A DNA stretch of 33,469 nt from Nitrosopumilus sp. D6 (GCA_003724325.1 RHFD01000025.1:1-33469); one strand, 5' to 3'; counted from the first letter of the stretch, positions 6,705 to 14,326 are shown. A program made the numbers and translations. Notes: generated by a model from the sequence alone, not told the origin.

Positions 6705-7593
6705 TACCTGTCATCTCCTGCACCTCTGAATAGTTGTGCTGTTTCATGTATGATTTAATGCCGGCATTTATCTCGGAGAATACATTGGGCTTTTCGCCTA
6801 GCGCACTTCCCACCTGCACTGCAGACGCGCCGGCAAGCAGCATCTCTACTGCATCCTCCCATGTCGAGATGCCGCCGCATCCAATTACTGGCACGTCATA
6901 CCTTGATGTGATCTCATACACACACCTGACTGCGACTGGCTTTATCGGGGTGCCTGATAATCCGCCAAACCTATTACTTAGTATCGGGCGCCCCGTGTGT
7001 ATGTCAATTGCCATTGCGCGCACTGTATTAATTGCAGTAATTGCATCGGCGCCAGCATCCACTGCGGCGCCCACCGTATCAAGATAGTTTACCGTGCCGA
7101 GTCCCACCTTTGCAATTACGGGCGCGCCCGTCTTTTTTACAGCAGATACAATATCGCGCACAAGACCCAGGTCATCGCCTACCTCTAGGCCCACCTTTGC
7201 AACATGGGGACACGACAAGTTTAGCTCGTACCCCAGTATGTTACATTTGGAGAACTGCTCTGTCATGTGGGTGAAATCCCCAGGATCAGAGCCTACCAGA
7301 CTCACAATAACTGGCACATCAGAGTTGCTACCAATCATGGCTGCAAAGTTTTCTGCACCGGGGTTTGAGAGTCCCACTGCGTTTATCCAGCCGCCCCCGC
7401 CCACTCCGACTATTGTGGGGTTGGCATAGCCCTCCCACGGCTCGCGGCTCAGCGACTTTGAGACTAGTGCTGCAGCACCGGAGCGATACAGTCTGCCAAA
7501 CACCTCTAGTGAGATGCCCAAAATTCCTGATGCCAGCATTGCCGGGCCATCAAGGCTCATCTTGCCAATCGAGACTGCAAGGCTTGGCTCCAC
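6691..7593 (-). CDS. pyrD: Dihydroorotate dehydrogenase catalytic subunit PyrD (class 1B)
   Basis: The 300-residue TIM-barrel flavoenzyme oxidises dihydroorotate to orotate. ELNLSCPHV at about residue 123-131 includes the catalytic cysteine of class 1 enzymes, and VPVIGCGGISTWEDAVEM plus the AVQVGSA segment form the FMN phosphate site. Length and the adjacent pyrK identify the NAD-linked 1B type. The start is GTG at 7593 (MEPSLAVSIG), supported by a TATA-like element 18-31 bases upstream. It is divergent from nop5, sharing a 79-base promoter region. Confidence 0.95.
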   Translation of the reverse strand: MEPSLAVSIGKMSLDGPAMLASGILGISLEVFGRLYRSGAAALVSKSLSREPWEGYANPTIVGVGGGGWINAVGLSNPGAENFAAMIGSNSDVPVIVSLVGSDPGDFTHMTEQFSKCNILGYELNLSCPHVAKVGLEVGDDLGLVRDIVSAVKKTGAPVIAKVGLGTVNYLDTVGAAVDAGADAITAINTVRAMAIDIHTGRPILSNRFGGLSGTPIKPVAVRCVYEITSRYDVPVIGCGGISTWEDAVEMLLAGASAVQVGSALGEKPNVFSEINAGIKSYMKQHNYSEVQEMTGIARS

Positions 7594-7610
7594 GAGTATG
7601 GGTGTGCGGG

Positions 7611-7652
7611 ATTTTAAATATAACAGTAGCCATCAAGCACCGTTTTTAAAGG
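7611..7652. promoter_or_regulatory. Divergent pyrD / nop5 promoters
   Basis: Minus-strand GTTATATTTAAAAT (7611-7624) is 18-31 bases before the GTG of pyrD. Plus-strand GTTTTTAAAGG (7642-7652) is 21-31 bases before the ATG of nop5 and sits inside a GCACC...GGTGC inverted repeat. Both spacings fit leaderless transcripts. Confidence 0.5.
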
Positions 7653-7672
7653 TGCTACAAAAGAGTCCATTC

Positions 7673-8854
7673 ATGCATTATGTGGTACTTACAGAGCTTG
7701 GAATTATAGTACTAGACGGCCAGAGTACTAGCAGGGCATTTGCATTTAAAGACGCCGTGTCTGAATACATGGCAGTAAAGGAGAGACGCGCAGATACAAG
7801 CGAGCTTGTAGAGTATCTGTCATCAAAAGAGGCTGCCGCAAGCGACAAGTCCCTGCAGATTCTGCTAGAGAAAAAATACGTCGAGTGCAGGATGATGAGT
7901 CCTGACGAGCTAGATACAGTGCGCGCATCAAGGCAGCAGATGCTAGTTGATGCCGGATTTGCAAGCGATCAGCGCGACGCGCTCGAAAAGCTGCGCTCAT
8001 TTGCGCTCGGACTATCATCTTTAAAAATAGGCGAGGTCTCGCAGAGTCCGGACTTGCACATCATCCAGGCAGTAGGGGCGCTAGATGAGACTGACAAGGT
8101 CGCAAACATAATGGGGGCGCGCATGCGCGAATGGTACGGCCTGCACTTTCCCGAGCTTGACAATGTAATTGATACTATAACAGGATATGCAAAAGTAGTG
8201 CTTGCAGGCAGGCGCGACTTGCTTACGGCAGACATATTTGAAGAGGCAGGGCTTGGGGCAAAGTCAGAGATGCTGCTATTACTTGCATCAAAGAGCAGGG
8301 GCGGCGAGATTACAGATATCAACCTTTGTACGGTCCAGTCCATGGCAAGGCAGGTACTAGAGGCTCACAAGCTGCGTGCAGAGCTAGAAGAGAACATTGC
8401 AGCAGGAATTGAAAAAATGGCGCCAAACCTTGTGGCCATACTCGGGCCGTCAGTAGCCGCCAAGATGCTTGGCAGGGCAGGCAGCCTTGTAAAGCTTGCC
8501 TCGTTTCCTGCAAGCACCATACAGGTAATCGGGGCAGAAAGGGCCCTGTTTCGCGCAGTAAAGACGGGATCTGACCCGCCAAAGCACGGACTATTATTCC
8601 AGCACACACTGGTGCATTCTGCCCCGAGGTGGCAGCGCGGCAAGATAGCCAGGGCCATTGCAGCAAAGGCCGCAGTAGCCGCGCGCGTAGATGTGTACGG
8701 TGAGGGGCTCAACACTACGCTGCTTGAAAAGCTCAACGTGCGTGTCGGCGAGATCTCTACAAGGTATGAAAATCCGCCAGACAGGGAGCCTGTCAGAAGG
8801 GATGCTGCAAAAAAGCGGCGCCAAAAAAAGAAGAGACGCTTTGCCCGACGCTAG
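7673..8854 (+). CDS. nop5: Nop5 (Nop56/58), box C/D sRNP core protein
   Basis: The 393-residue protein starts at the internal ATG at 7673 (MHYVVLTELG). The longer ORF start at 7514 would run through the pyrD gene and its promoter. The Nop domain (KMAPNLVAILGPSVAAKMLG, then GLLFQHTLVHSAP and RGKIARAIAAKAAVAARVD) lies at about residues 240-340 and binds the L7Ae-kink-turn complex. A coiled coil precedes it and a lysine/arginine tail (KKRRQKKKRRFARR) ends it, as in eukaryotic Nop56/58. Nop5 bridges guide RNA, L7Ae and fibrillarin for 2'-O-methylation of rRNA and tRNA. It overlaps the fibrillarin gene, its obligate partner. Confidence 0.95.
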   Translation: MHYVVLTELGIIVLDGQSTSRAFAFKDAVSEYMAVKERRADTSELVEYLSSKEAAASDKSLQILLEKKYVECRMMSPDELDTVRASRQQMLVDAGFASDQRDALEKLRSFALGLSSLKIGEVSQSPDLHIIQAVGALDETDKVANIMGARMREWYGLHFPELDNVIDTITGYAKVVLAGRRDLLTADIFEEAGLGAKSEMLLLLASKSRGGEITDINLCTVQSMARQVLEAHKLRAELEENIAAGIEKMAPNLVAILGPSVAAKMLGRAGSLVKLASFPASTIQVIGAERALFRAVKTGSDPPKHGLLFQHTLVHSAPRWQRGKIARAIAAKAAVAARVDVYGEGLNTTLLEKLNVRVGEISTRYENPPDREPVRRDAAKKRRQKKKRRFARR

Positions 8855-9509
8855 TCAGTTTGTGTGGGTGAGATCAGGCGGGCGCAAGATGCCTGCCACA
8901 GAGAACATGGTTCCCGGAAACCGCGTCTACAAGGAGAGGCTGGTGCTTCAAGGGGGGACCGAATACAGGACGTGGGATCCGTTCCGCAGCAAGCTATCAG
9001 CGGCAATAATGAACGGGCTTGGAGAGATATCAATATCCAACATGGACAGGGTGCTATACCTTGGCGCATCTACTGGCACCACGCTAAGCCACATATCAGA
9101 TATTGTCGGGCCAGGCGGGGCAGTCTTTGGGGTGGATCACTCTAGCAGGGTCGCAAGGGATTTTATGGACAGGGTGGTAGCATACAGAAGCAATGTGATC
9201 CCCGTAATGCAGGATGCCCGGAGACCTGATGAGTACTTTGCAGTATCTGGCAGGATGGATGCCGTGTATGCTGATATTTCACAGCCAGACCAGACGCAGA
9301 TTGCCATTAAAAACTGTAAAATGTTCCTCAAAAAAGGGGGCGCATTTTTCTTGGTGGTAAAGGTTCGCAGTATCAACGCGCAAAAATCCGTAAAAAAAGT
9401 CGTTGCAGAGGAGGCAGACAGGCTTTCAGACTTTGAGATACTGCACACAATAGATTTGATGCCCTACCACAAAGAGCACGCCATGATAATAGCTAGCCTG
9501 TTATCCTGA
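8841..9509 (+). CDS. flpA: Fibrillarin-like 2'-O-methyltransferase
   Basis: The product is a SAM-dependent methyltransferase that acts with Nop5 and L7Ae on box C/D guide targets. Fibrillarin signatures are KMPATENMVPGNRVYKERL, TWDPFRSKLSAAIMNG, the SAM motif VLYLGASTGTTLSHISDIVG and YADISQPDQ. The ORF-track start at 8691 would overlap nop5 by over 160 bases. The conserved part begins at FVWVRSGGRKMPATEN, so I place the start at TTG 8841, overlapping the nop5 stop by 14 bases. GTG 8859 and ATG 8889 are alternatives, and the ATG would cut the conserved N-terminus. The 3' end overlaps rnhB by 17 bases on the opposite strand. Confidence 0.92.
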   Translation: MPDASQFVWVRSGGRKMPATENMVPGNRVYKERLVLQGGTEYRTWDPFRSKLSAAIMNGLGEISISNMDRVLYLGASTGTTLSHISDIVGPGGAVFGVDHSSRVARDFMDRVVAYRSNVIPVMQDARRPDEYFAVSGRMDAVYADISQPDQTQIAIKNCKMFLKKGGAFFLVVKVRSINAQKSVKKVVAEEADRLSDFEILHTIDLMPYHKEHAMIIASLLS

Positions 9510-10122
9510 GTATAGGGCGCCAGCTCTTGCGCACAAAGCTTGGCATGGAGCCATGTATGGAATAGTATGACTTTACAAATCTGACACTGGTGGGATCCGC
9601 AGGATACCCGCTGCCAAGGTTGTGGTTTTTTGCGAGTCTTTTTATCGACTCGTCACGTGTAACTTTTGCTAGTATCGAGGCAGCAGACACTACTATGAAC
9701 CTCGAGTCGGCGTGATGGTATGACCGTATGGTATTTCCTGACATTTGCGAGATCTTTTTGCCAAATCTTTGCGGGTTGACGTCACACGAGTCCACATACG
9801 AGACATCAGAGTCAAGCTTGGAGGAGACTAGCGCCATGTATTTTGCCTCTAAATCATTGAGGCCGTGCTGCCTCACACTAGCATCAATGGAGCGGGGATG
9901 TATCTTTGCAATGTAGTGATTGTCTGCCAGGGAGATTATTTTACAGTAGAGTCGCTCCCGGGATGCAGGGGTAAGCTGCTTGGAGTCGCGCACGCCAATA
10001 GATGTGAGTGCCTTGAGTTTTCGTCTCTGTATGGAGATGCCGGCTATTACCAGCGGCCCCATCATCGAGCCGCGCCCGGCATCATCTATTCCGCAGACGC
10101 TCACAAGACATCTCTCCGGCAT
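9493..10122 (-). CDS. rnhB: Ribonuclease HII
   Basis: The 209-residue enzyme cuts the RNA strand of RNA-DNA hybrids and removes misincorporated ribonucleotides. VCGIDDAGRGSMMGPLVIAG is the N-terminal active-site segment; YVDSCDVNP (about residue 109-117) and the later SILAKVTRDE (about 151-160) supply the other acidic residues. The usual sequence is GIDEAGRG; here the glutamate is replaced by aspartate. The remaining family residues are present, so it is probably active. It is convergent with fibrillarin (17-base overlap) and divergent from trm1. Confidence 0.93.
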   Translation of the reverse strand: MPERCLVSVCGIDDAGRGSMMGPLVIAGISIQRRKLKALTSIGVRDSKQLTPASRERLYCKIISLADNHYIAKIHPRSIDASVRQHGLNDLEAKYMALVSSKLDSDVSYVDSCDVNPQRFGKKISQMSGNTIRSYHHADSRFIVVSAASILAKVTRDESIKRLAKNHNLGSGYPADPTSVRFVKSYYSIHGSMPSFVRKSWRPILRITG

Positions 10123-10127
10123 AGACG

Positions 10128-10133
10128 TTTAAA
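10128..10133 (+). promoter_or_regulatory. TATA-like element for trm1
   Basis: GTTTAAACC, centred about 27 bases before the TTG at 10157, supports that non-ATG start. Confidence 0.4.
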
Positions 10134-10156
10134 CCGTGCCGTGGATTGTAGTATAG

Positions 10157-11293
10157 TTGGAGTGCCAGGAGATAGTCGAGGGAGCAACAAGATTACTTGT
10201 ACCTGCGGGATCCCTTCAGGGAGAGGCTCCGCCTAGGAATCCTGCGTTTTTTAATCCGAGGGCTAGAATTACTAGGGACTATTCCATGCTGGCATACTCG
10301 GCGCTACTTGAGAGTATTGAAGGCCCCGGAACACTGCTAGATGTAATGGCAGGAATTGGCGCAAGAGGGCTGCGGGCTGCAAACGAGGCGGGCGCAGACA
10401 GTGTAATATTAAATGATATCAACGGGGCTGCAATCGAGATTGCAAAGGAATCAGCGGCGCTCAACTCACTGTATAATGTAGAATACTCGCAAGATGATGC
10501 GTGCAGGTTTCTTGCCGCCCATTCTGGGCGCGGCAGGCAGGCAGCGATAGTTGATCTCGACCCGTTTGGATCCCCTGCGGCATACATTGACTGCGCGATA
10601 AGATCGGTAATGTACGGCGGAATGCTTGCAGTGGCAGCTACAGATCTGCAGGTTTTAAACGGGCTGTGGAATGACACGTGCCGAAAAAAGTACGGCGGCG
10701 TGCCAATACGCGTCTGCTATGGGAACGAGGTGGCAATCAGGCTGGTACTTGGGTGCATCTGGTCTGTGTGCGCGCGTCTGGGAGTCGGCATGAGTCCGCT
10801 GTTTGTACAAAGCGACATGCATTATTACAGGGTTTATGTGCGCATTGAAAAAAAGACGGGTTCTGGGGGACTGGGACACATCATACACTGCGACGGGTGT
10901 GGTCAGAGAGAGGCAGGTATTGCAGAGTCGTGCAGACTGTGCGGGTCGGCAGTCAGGGTGGCAGGGCCGCTTTGGATAGGAGAACTCTTTGATTCAGAGT
11001 TTGTAAAAAAAATGATATCAATGGTTCCCTCATATATGGTGGAGAGCTCGTGCAAAAAGACGCTTGAAAAGTGCCTTGCAGAGGCGCAGATGCCTGCCAC
11101 ATACTATACCATAGATGAGACTGCTTCGCGTGCAAAGACGGGCCCGCCAAAGCTTGTAAATGCCATACAAATGTTGCGCGAGTCAGGGCATGCGGCAAGC
11201 GTCACATCCTTTGAGAGCACGGGATTCAGAACAGACGCAGATGCGCTCCAGATAGCAGGGGCGCTCTATCAGATGAACCCGAGGCAGACATAG
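10157..11293 (+). CDS. trm1: tRNA (guanine26-N2)-dimethyltransferase Trm1
   Basis: The 378-residue protein methylates G26 of tRNAs. FFNPRARITRDYSML at about residue 34 is the Trm1 N-terminal signature. LLDVMAGIGARGLRAANEAGA is the SAM motif and AIVDLDPFGSPAAYID the catalytic DPFG motif. A C-terminal zinc knuckle CDGCGQREAGIAESCRLCG is at about residues 245-263. It starts at TTG 10157 (MECQEIVEG); no closer ATG keeps the conserved N-terminus. The gene ends inside the convergent ftsJ-like gene (overlap 11269-11293). Confidence 0.94.
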   Translation: MECQEIVEGATRLLVPAGSLQGEAPPRNPAFFNPRARITRDYSMLAYSALLESIEGPGTLLDVMAGIGARGLRAANEAGADSVILNDINGAAIEIAKESAALNSLYNVEYSQDDACRFLAAHSGRGRQAAIVDLDPFGSPAAYIDCAIRSVMYGGMLAVAATDLQVLNGLWNDTCRKKYGGVPIRVCYGNEVAIRLVLGCIWSVCARLGVGMSPLFVQSDMHYYRVYVRIEKKTGSGGLGHIIHCDGCGQREAGIAESCRLCGSAVRVAGPLWIGELFDSEFVKKMISMVPSYMVESSCKKTLEKCLAEAQMPATYYTIDETASRAKTGPPKLVNAIQMLRESGHAASVTSFESTGFRTDADALQIAGALYQMNPRQT

Positions 11294-11859
11294 TACATCT
11301 CGCTGCTCTGCTTTCTGCTTGCCTTTGGTTTTGTGAGATTGATTCTAGAGAACTTTTTTGAGACATAGTCGCGAAACTCCATTGAGAACTCGCCATCAAA
11401 GACCTTGAATACGGCGTTTCCCTTGTGGGAGAGTACGGCATCCATTATCTTGGTGCAGTCATAGTTAAGGGATATTTGCCTGGCATGATCGACAGACCAG
11501 TTGCCGCTTACCTGCGGGGAGAGGTCACAGATTACGGCATCAGCCTTGCGGCCAAAATGCTCCAGTATCTCGTCTGCGACTCCCGTATCAGATACATCAG
11601 ACTGGATCATGTGTGCTCCCGGGATCTCATCTACATATGACAAATCCACTCCAATCACCTTGCCCTGGTTTCCTGCCATCCTGACTGCCATCTGTGTCCA
11701 TCCTCCCGGGGCGCATCCCAAATCCACCACATTGAATCCGGGTCCGATTATACGGTACGACTGGTTTAGTTCCTTGAGCTTGAATGCAGAGCGGCTCCTA
11801 AAGCCCTGCTCGTGTGCAAGCCTTCGATAGAAATCCTTTCTTGCGTCAGCTAGCTTCAT
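11269..11859 (-). CDS. rlmE: FtsJ/RrmJ-type 2'-O-ribose methyltransferase
   Basis: The protein is 196 residues when started at ATG 11859 (MKLADARKDFYRRLA), whose ATGA overlaps the stop of the upstream gene. Features are the SAM motif VVDLGCAPGGWTQMAVRM, the catalytic lysine in RSRSAFKLKEL, aspartate in CDLSPQVSGNWSVDH and lysine in AVFKVFDGE, forming the K-D-K-E set of RrmJ. It methylates ribose 2'-OH, in bacteria on 23S U2552; the archaeal homologue probably has the same rRNA target. It is coupled to the RPC34-like gene upstream. Confidence 0.92.
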   Translation of the reverse strand: MKLADARKDFYRRLAHEQGFRSRSAFKLKELNQSYRIIGPGFNVVDLGCAPGGWTQMAVRMAGNQGKVIGVDLSYVDEIPGAHMIQSDVSDTGVADEILEHFGRKADAVICDLSPQVSGNWSVDHARQISLNYDCTKIMDAVLSHKGNAVFKVFDGEFSMEFRDYVSKKFSRINLTKPKASRKQSSEMYYVCLGFI

Positions 11860-13004
11860 TTTACCCGCTTTGTCCCTGCAATGACCCAGTCCTCGATTAG
11901 CTGGCACGTCCTCGGGCTTATCTCGCCGTCAAGGCTGCACTTTTGCTCGACGGGGCAGACAAGGCATGGCGCATTCTCAATTGACTGGGTGCTAATGGGT
12001 GTCTTTTTGAGGATGAGTTTGTACGTCCAGCGGTTCTTCTCTAGGAGCTTTTCGCGCACAATGGTGCCGTTTCTTTCAAGCTTTAGCGCAAGGCGCGAGC
12101 CGTCACGATTTGTTATCTTGAGGCGCTTCCACAGATTTCCCTGCAACATGCCCCCGGACTCGTGGCTTGCAAGTATGTCGCAGACCTTGTTTGTAAGCCG
12201 GTCCATGTCGACTTTTTCTATCTGAAAGTTTTCAATCTCTGCATCTGAGAGCTCTTCTTCGAGCTGCTCCTCAAGCGTCCTTTCGGCCTCTTTTTTTGCG
12301 GCTGCAAGCTCTGCCTTTGTCGGCTTTTTTACCGGCTTTGGTGGCACTTTTTTCTCAGGTTTTTTTATAATCTTTTTAGGCTTTGTAGTTTGTTTTGCTG
12401 GTTTTTTTGTAGTTTGTTTAGTCTTTTCAGGCTTTTTTGTAGTCACCTTTGTTGGTTTATCGGGAGTCTGCTTTGTTGGTTTTTTTGTAGTTTGTTTAGT
12501 CTTTTCAGGCTTTTTTGTAGTCACCTTTGTTGGTTTATCGGGGGTCTGCTTTGCTGGTTTTTTTGTAGTTTGTTTTGTTTGTTTTTCAGTAGCCTGCTTT
12601 GTTGGTTTTTTTGTAGTTTGCTTTGTCTTTTCAGGCTTTGTAGTTTGTTTTTCAGGAGCCTGCTTTGCTGGTTTTTTTGTAGTTTGCTTAGTCTTTTCAG
12701 GCTTTTTTGTAGTCACCTTTGTTGGTTTATCGGGGGTCGGTTTTTTTAGAGTCTTTTCAGGCTCTGCCTTTTTTGCTGGTTTTGTCTCTTTTGTAGTCTT
12801 TGTATTTTCTACAGCATGTCCGGCTTTGGGTTTTGGCACATGCTTTTTGCGCCTAGCCTTTTCCTTTTTCTCCTCGGAATCTAGAATCTTCTTTTGCTGT
12901 TTTAGATCCTTTATCTCGGCCTTTAGCTTTGCCCTTTCTTCTGCTATGGATTCCTTTTTTGTCATCATATCACTCCGTCTGAGATCAACCTTTGGATTAT
13001 CCAT
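11856..13004 (-). CDS. RPC34-like winged-helix protein with Fe-S motif and long Lys/Thr-rich repeat
   Basis: The 382-residue protein has three parts. The N-terminus (about 12-60) is a charged coiled coil. Residues 60-235 are low-complexity lysine, threonine and proline with repeated TTKKPEKTKQ units. The C-terminus (about 265-382) contains a winged-helix-like segment (NKVCDILASHESGGM, then LERNGTIVREKLLEKNRWTY) and the cysteines C347, C350, C356 and C367 in CLVCPVEQKC and GEISPRTC. This C-terminal pattern matches RPC34/RPC39 of RNA polymerase III, whose archaeal homologues bind a [4Fe-4S] cluster. A role in transcription initiation is inferred. The start at 13004 follows the ORF; ATG 12968 is preceded by GGAGTGAT, a good ribosome-binding site, and may be the true start. 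Confidence 0.8.
   Translation of the reverse strand: MDNPKVDLRRSDMMTKKESIAEERAKLKAEIKDLKQQKKILDSEEKKEKARRKKHVPKPKAGHAVENTKTTKETKPAKKAEPEKTLKKPTPDKPTKVTTKKPEKTKQTTKKPAKQAPEKQTTKPEKTKQTTKKPTKQATEKQTKQTTKKPAKQTPDKPTKVTTKKPEKTKQTTKKPTKQTPDKPTKVTTKKPEKTKQTTKKPAKQTTKPKKIIKKPEKKVPPKPVKKPTKAELAAAKKEAERTLEEQLEEELSDAEIENFQIEKVDMDRLTNKVCDILASHESGGMLQGNLWKRLKITNRDGSRLALKLERNGTIVREKLLEKNRWTYKLILKKTPISTQSIENAPCLVCPVEQKCSLDGEISPRTCQLIEDWVIAGTKRVK
12360..12790 (-). repeat. In-frame DNA tandem repeats encoding TTKKPxKQ / PEKTKQ units
   Basis: The coding strand repeats with a 78-bp (26-codon) period around 12454 and 12532, and with shorter partial units elsewhere. The most alike copies differ by single bases such as GGGAGTCTG versus GGGGGTCTG. 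The opposite strand therefore shows a false Cys/Phe/Leu-rich ORF. Confidence 0.85.
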
Positions 13005-13006
13005 GC

Positions 13007-13459
13007 CTATTTAACAGTAAATGTCCCGCCAGCAGAGAGGTTTGGGATGTTGCTGTTTACTAGATCCACCTCTAGATTGTAAGTGCCCGAGGTACCTACC
13101 TGCTCGGAGAACTCGGGATCTATCTCGAGTTGGCCGTCGTCATCGGCACACACAGACCTGTAGGATTTTTGATTTCTCTTTTCATCCGGATCGACTATTG
13201 AAATGTAAAGATCACCGCACTTAAACCCGGGATCATCAACTAGCACCTGAATCTCTACTTTCTCAGAGGCATCGTATTCCTCCAAGAGACCCTCTATCAC
13301 AAGCTGGGACTCAGTCTGAGCTGCTCTGGCAGGTTCCGGGGCAGGCTGGATTGAGATGCCATCCTGGTTATACGCAAGACCATACATGACTGCACCTCCA
13401 AATACAAGCGATGCTATCGCAGGTAGTATGAATATGATAAAGGCGTTTTTTGTTACCAT
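13007..13459 (-). CDS. Membrane-anchored extracytoplasmic protein, unrecognised
   Basis: The 150-residue protein begins MVTKNAFIIFILPAIASLVF, a signal anchor or uncleaved signal peptide of about 25 residues. A short proline/alanine linker (QPAPEPARAAQ) leads to a beta-rich acidic domain (about 50-150) with two cysteines (FKCGDLYI, RSVCADDDG) that may pair. GTSGTYNLEVDLVN and the C-terminal GGTFTVK resemble Ig-fold edge strands. Such proteins sit outside the thaumarchaeal membrane. It lies 2 bases upstream of the RPC34-like gene, so they are likely co-transcribed, without an obvious functional link. Confidence 0.75.
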   Translation of the reverse strand: MVTKNAFIIFILPAIASLVFGGAVMYGLAYNQDGISIQPAPEPARAAQTESQLVIEGLLEEYDASEKVEIQVLVDDPGFKCGDLYISIVDPDEKRNQKSYRSVCADDDGQLEIDPEFSEQVGTSGTYNLEVDLVNSNIPNLSAGGTFTVK

Positions 13460-13471
13460 TTTGTCTAGAGG

Positions 13472-13490
13472 TTAAAGGATCCCCTTTAAT
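13472..13490. promoter_or_regulatory. Palindromic promoter region TTAAAGG-ATCC-CCTTTAA
   Basis: Perfect 7-bp arms flank ATCC. The minus-strand reading gives a TATA-like GATTAAAGG 23-31 bases before the ATG at 13459. The symmetry could allow bidirectional use or operator binding. Confidence 0.4.
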
Positions 13491-13542
13491 CTGTTTGGCA
13501 AGAACTGCAAAAATCGCAATATAATAGACGTGCTATTGAAGT

Positions 13543-13734
13543 ATGTTGGCAGCTAGACTGGATCTGAAAAGAAAAATTATGAATATTAGGCAGTTCAAAA
13601 GGCCACACATAGGTCATGATCAGCTGGAGATCAGAGCAGTCATGTTTGGCTTTAGAAACGAGTCATGGTATGTAGACAAACCCCTAGATGTCATGAGGGA
13701 TCTAGAAGAAGCATATCCAGAGCAGCTCCCATGA
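13543..13734 (+). CDS. Small unrecognised protein (63 aa)
   Basis: The product is a charged, soluble protein of 63 residues (MLAARLDLKRKIMNIRQFKR... DVMRDLEEAYPEQLP) with no membrane segment or motif I recognise. An AATATAATA box at 13518-13526 lies 17-25 bases before its ATG, near the leaderless spacing used in this window. This favours a real gene or the remnant of one. The alternative start MNIRQFKRPH is at residue 13. It stands alone between a divergent membrane protein and an untranslated stretch, so context gives no function. It may be a fragment of a longer decayed gene. Confidence 0.35.
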   Translation: MLAARLDLKRKIMNIRQFKRPHIGHDQLEIRAVMFGFRNESWYVDKPLDVMRDLEEAYPEQLP

Positions 13735-13916
13735 ATAGTTGGAAAGACTCTGACTTGCCACACGTGTTTTGATGATCGTACTCTGGCATGGATTATATTT
13801 TTTGAATGAGATTATAGTTATTTCAGGTAGTCATTCTAGGAGATGATCACACTCTTGCACTAGTCTTTGTCAGATCTGTTAGAAATAGGCAAGCCCGAGG
13901 CTGCAATGATCAGTAA

Positions 13917-13983
13917 ATGTCAGGTACATTGACCCCTAGCGCCATCTGCAAGCAGCTAACCTAGGGGATAAGTTGCCTGACAT
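13917..13983 (-). ncRNA. Candidate structured small RNA (nested hairpin with symmetric internal loop)
   Basis: The outer stem is 8 bp (ATGTCAGG / CCTGACAT) and the inner stem is 7 bp (CCCCTAG / CTAGGGG). They are separated by 8 unpaired bases on each side, and the apex holds a further CTGC / GCAG pair. On the minus strand a TATA box (TTTTTATACC) ends about 17 bases before the 5' end of the fold, so transcription would begin near it. A large symmetric internal loop between two stems is the layout of an H/ACA guide pocket, and an ACA triplet lies 12 bases past the upper stem, but inside the lower stem. Identity as H/ACA is speculative; the fold itself is seen directly. Confidence 0.35.
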
Positions 13984-13999
13984 CCAGTATAGTGTGGTA

Positions 14000-14009
14000 C
14001 CGGTATAAA
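14000..14009 (-). promoter_or_regulatory. TATA box upstream of the RNA candidate
   Basis: Minus-strand TTTTTATACC. There is no minus-strand ORF downstream within a plausible distance, so it would drive a non-coding transcript if used. Confidence 0.3.
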
Positions 14010-14083
14010 AATCAGCACAATTGAGATTCCATATGGAGGCAATGCCATACACAGGATCATACCAGGATAGAATCAGGCAAGTA

Positions 14084-14326
14084 CTAAATTGCAGACTTTA
14101 TTGACTCGTGACTGGCATGAACCAGCCTCAGCGTAGAGTTGATGTTGGCCCGCAGGTGCGCAAGGTTGTCTGACTCTGAGCAGATGACAATCACATCATC
14201 GAGCTTTATGCTTGTCTTTACCGGGTTTTCAGGATAGAATTTGTTGTCTGTATCAAGCGAGTCAAAGACTGCCCTTGTCTTGTCGCCGGCAGACACTGTA
14301 ACTGTAACACTAAACCTTGACGTCAT
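14084..14326 (-). CDS. pcc1: Pcc1-family KEOPS subunit
   Basis: The 80-residue protein matches the archaeal Pcc1 size and pattern: an N-terminal strand block (RFSVTVTVSAGD) with central SIKLDDVIVICSESDNLAHLRANINSTLRLV, where the helix with regularly spaced small residues forms the dimer interface. Pcc1 is the dimerisation subunit of KEOPS, which makes the universal t6A modification at tRNA position 37 with Kae1, Bud32 and Cgi121. It is the last gene of the exosome operon, overlapping rpl37ae by 17 bases. Pcc1 is also found beside exosome genes in other archaea. Confidence 0.8.
   Translation of the reverse strand: MTSRFSVTVTVSAGDKTRAVFDSLDTDNKFYPENPVKTSIKLDDVIVICSESDNLAHLRANINSTLRLVHASHESIKSAI

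Larger units (their letters stand above)
13735..14083. other. 349-bp intergenic stretch holding a folded RNA candidate
   Basis: No credible ORF. The first half is unremarkable. The second half has the nested inverted repeat at 13917-13983 and a minus-strand TATA box at about 14000-14009, listed separately. Confidence 0.7.

Noticed and set aside
12390-12749. Cys/Phe/Leu-rich 119-residue plus-strand ORF
   Set aside because: It is the antisense shadow of the lysine/threonine repeat of the RPC34-like gene.
13905-13983. Box C/D guide RNA
   Set aside because: ATGATCA and CTGA occur, but the C box is off-consensus and no internal C'/D' pair is visible; the nested stems do not fit this class.
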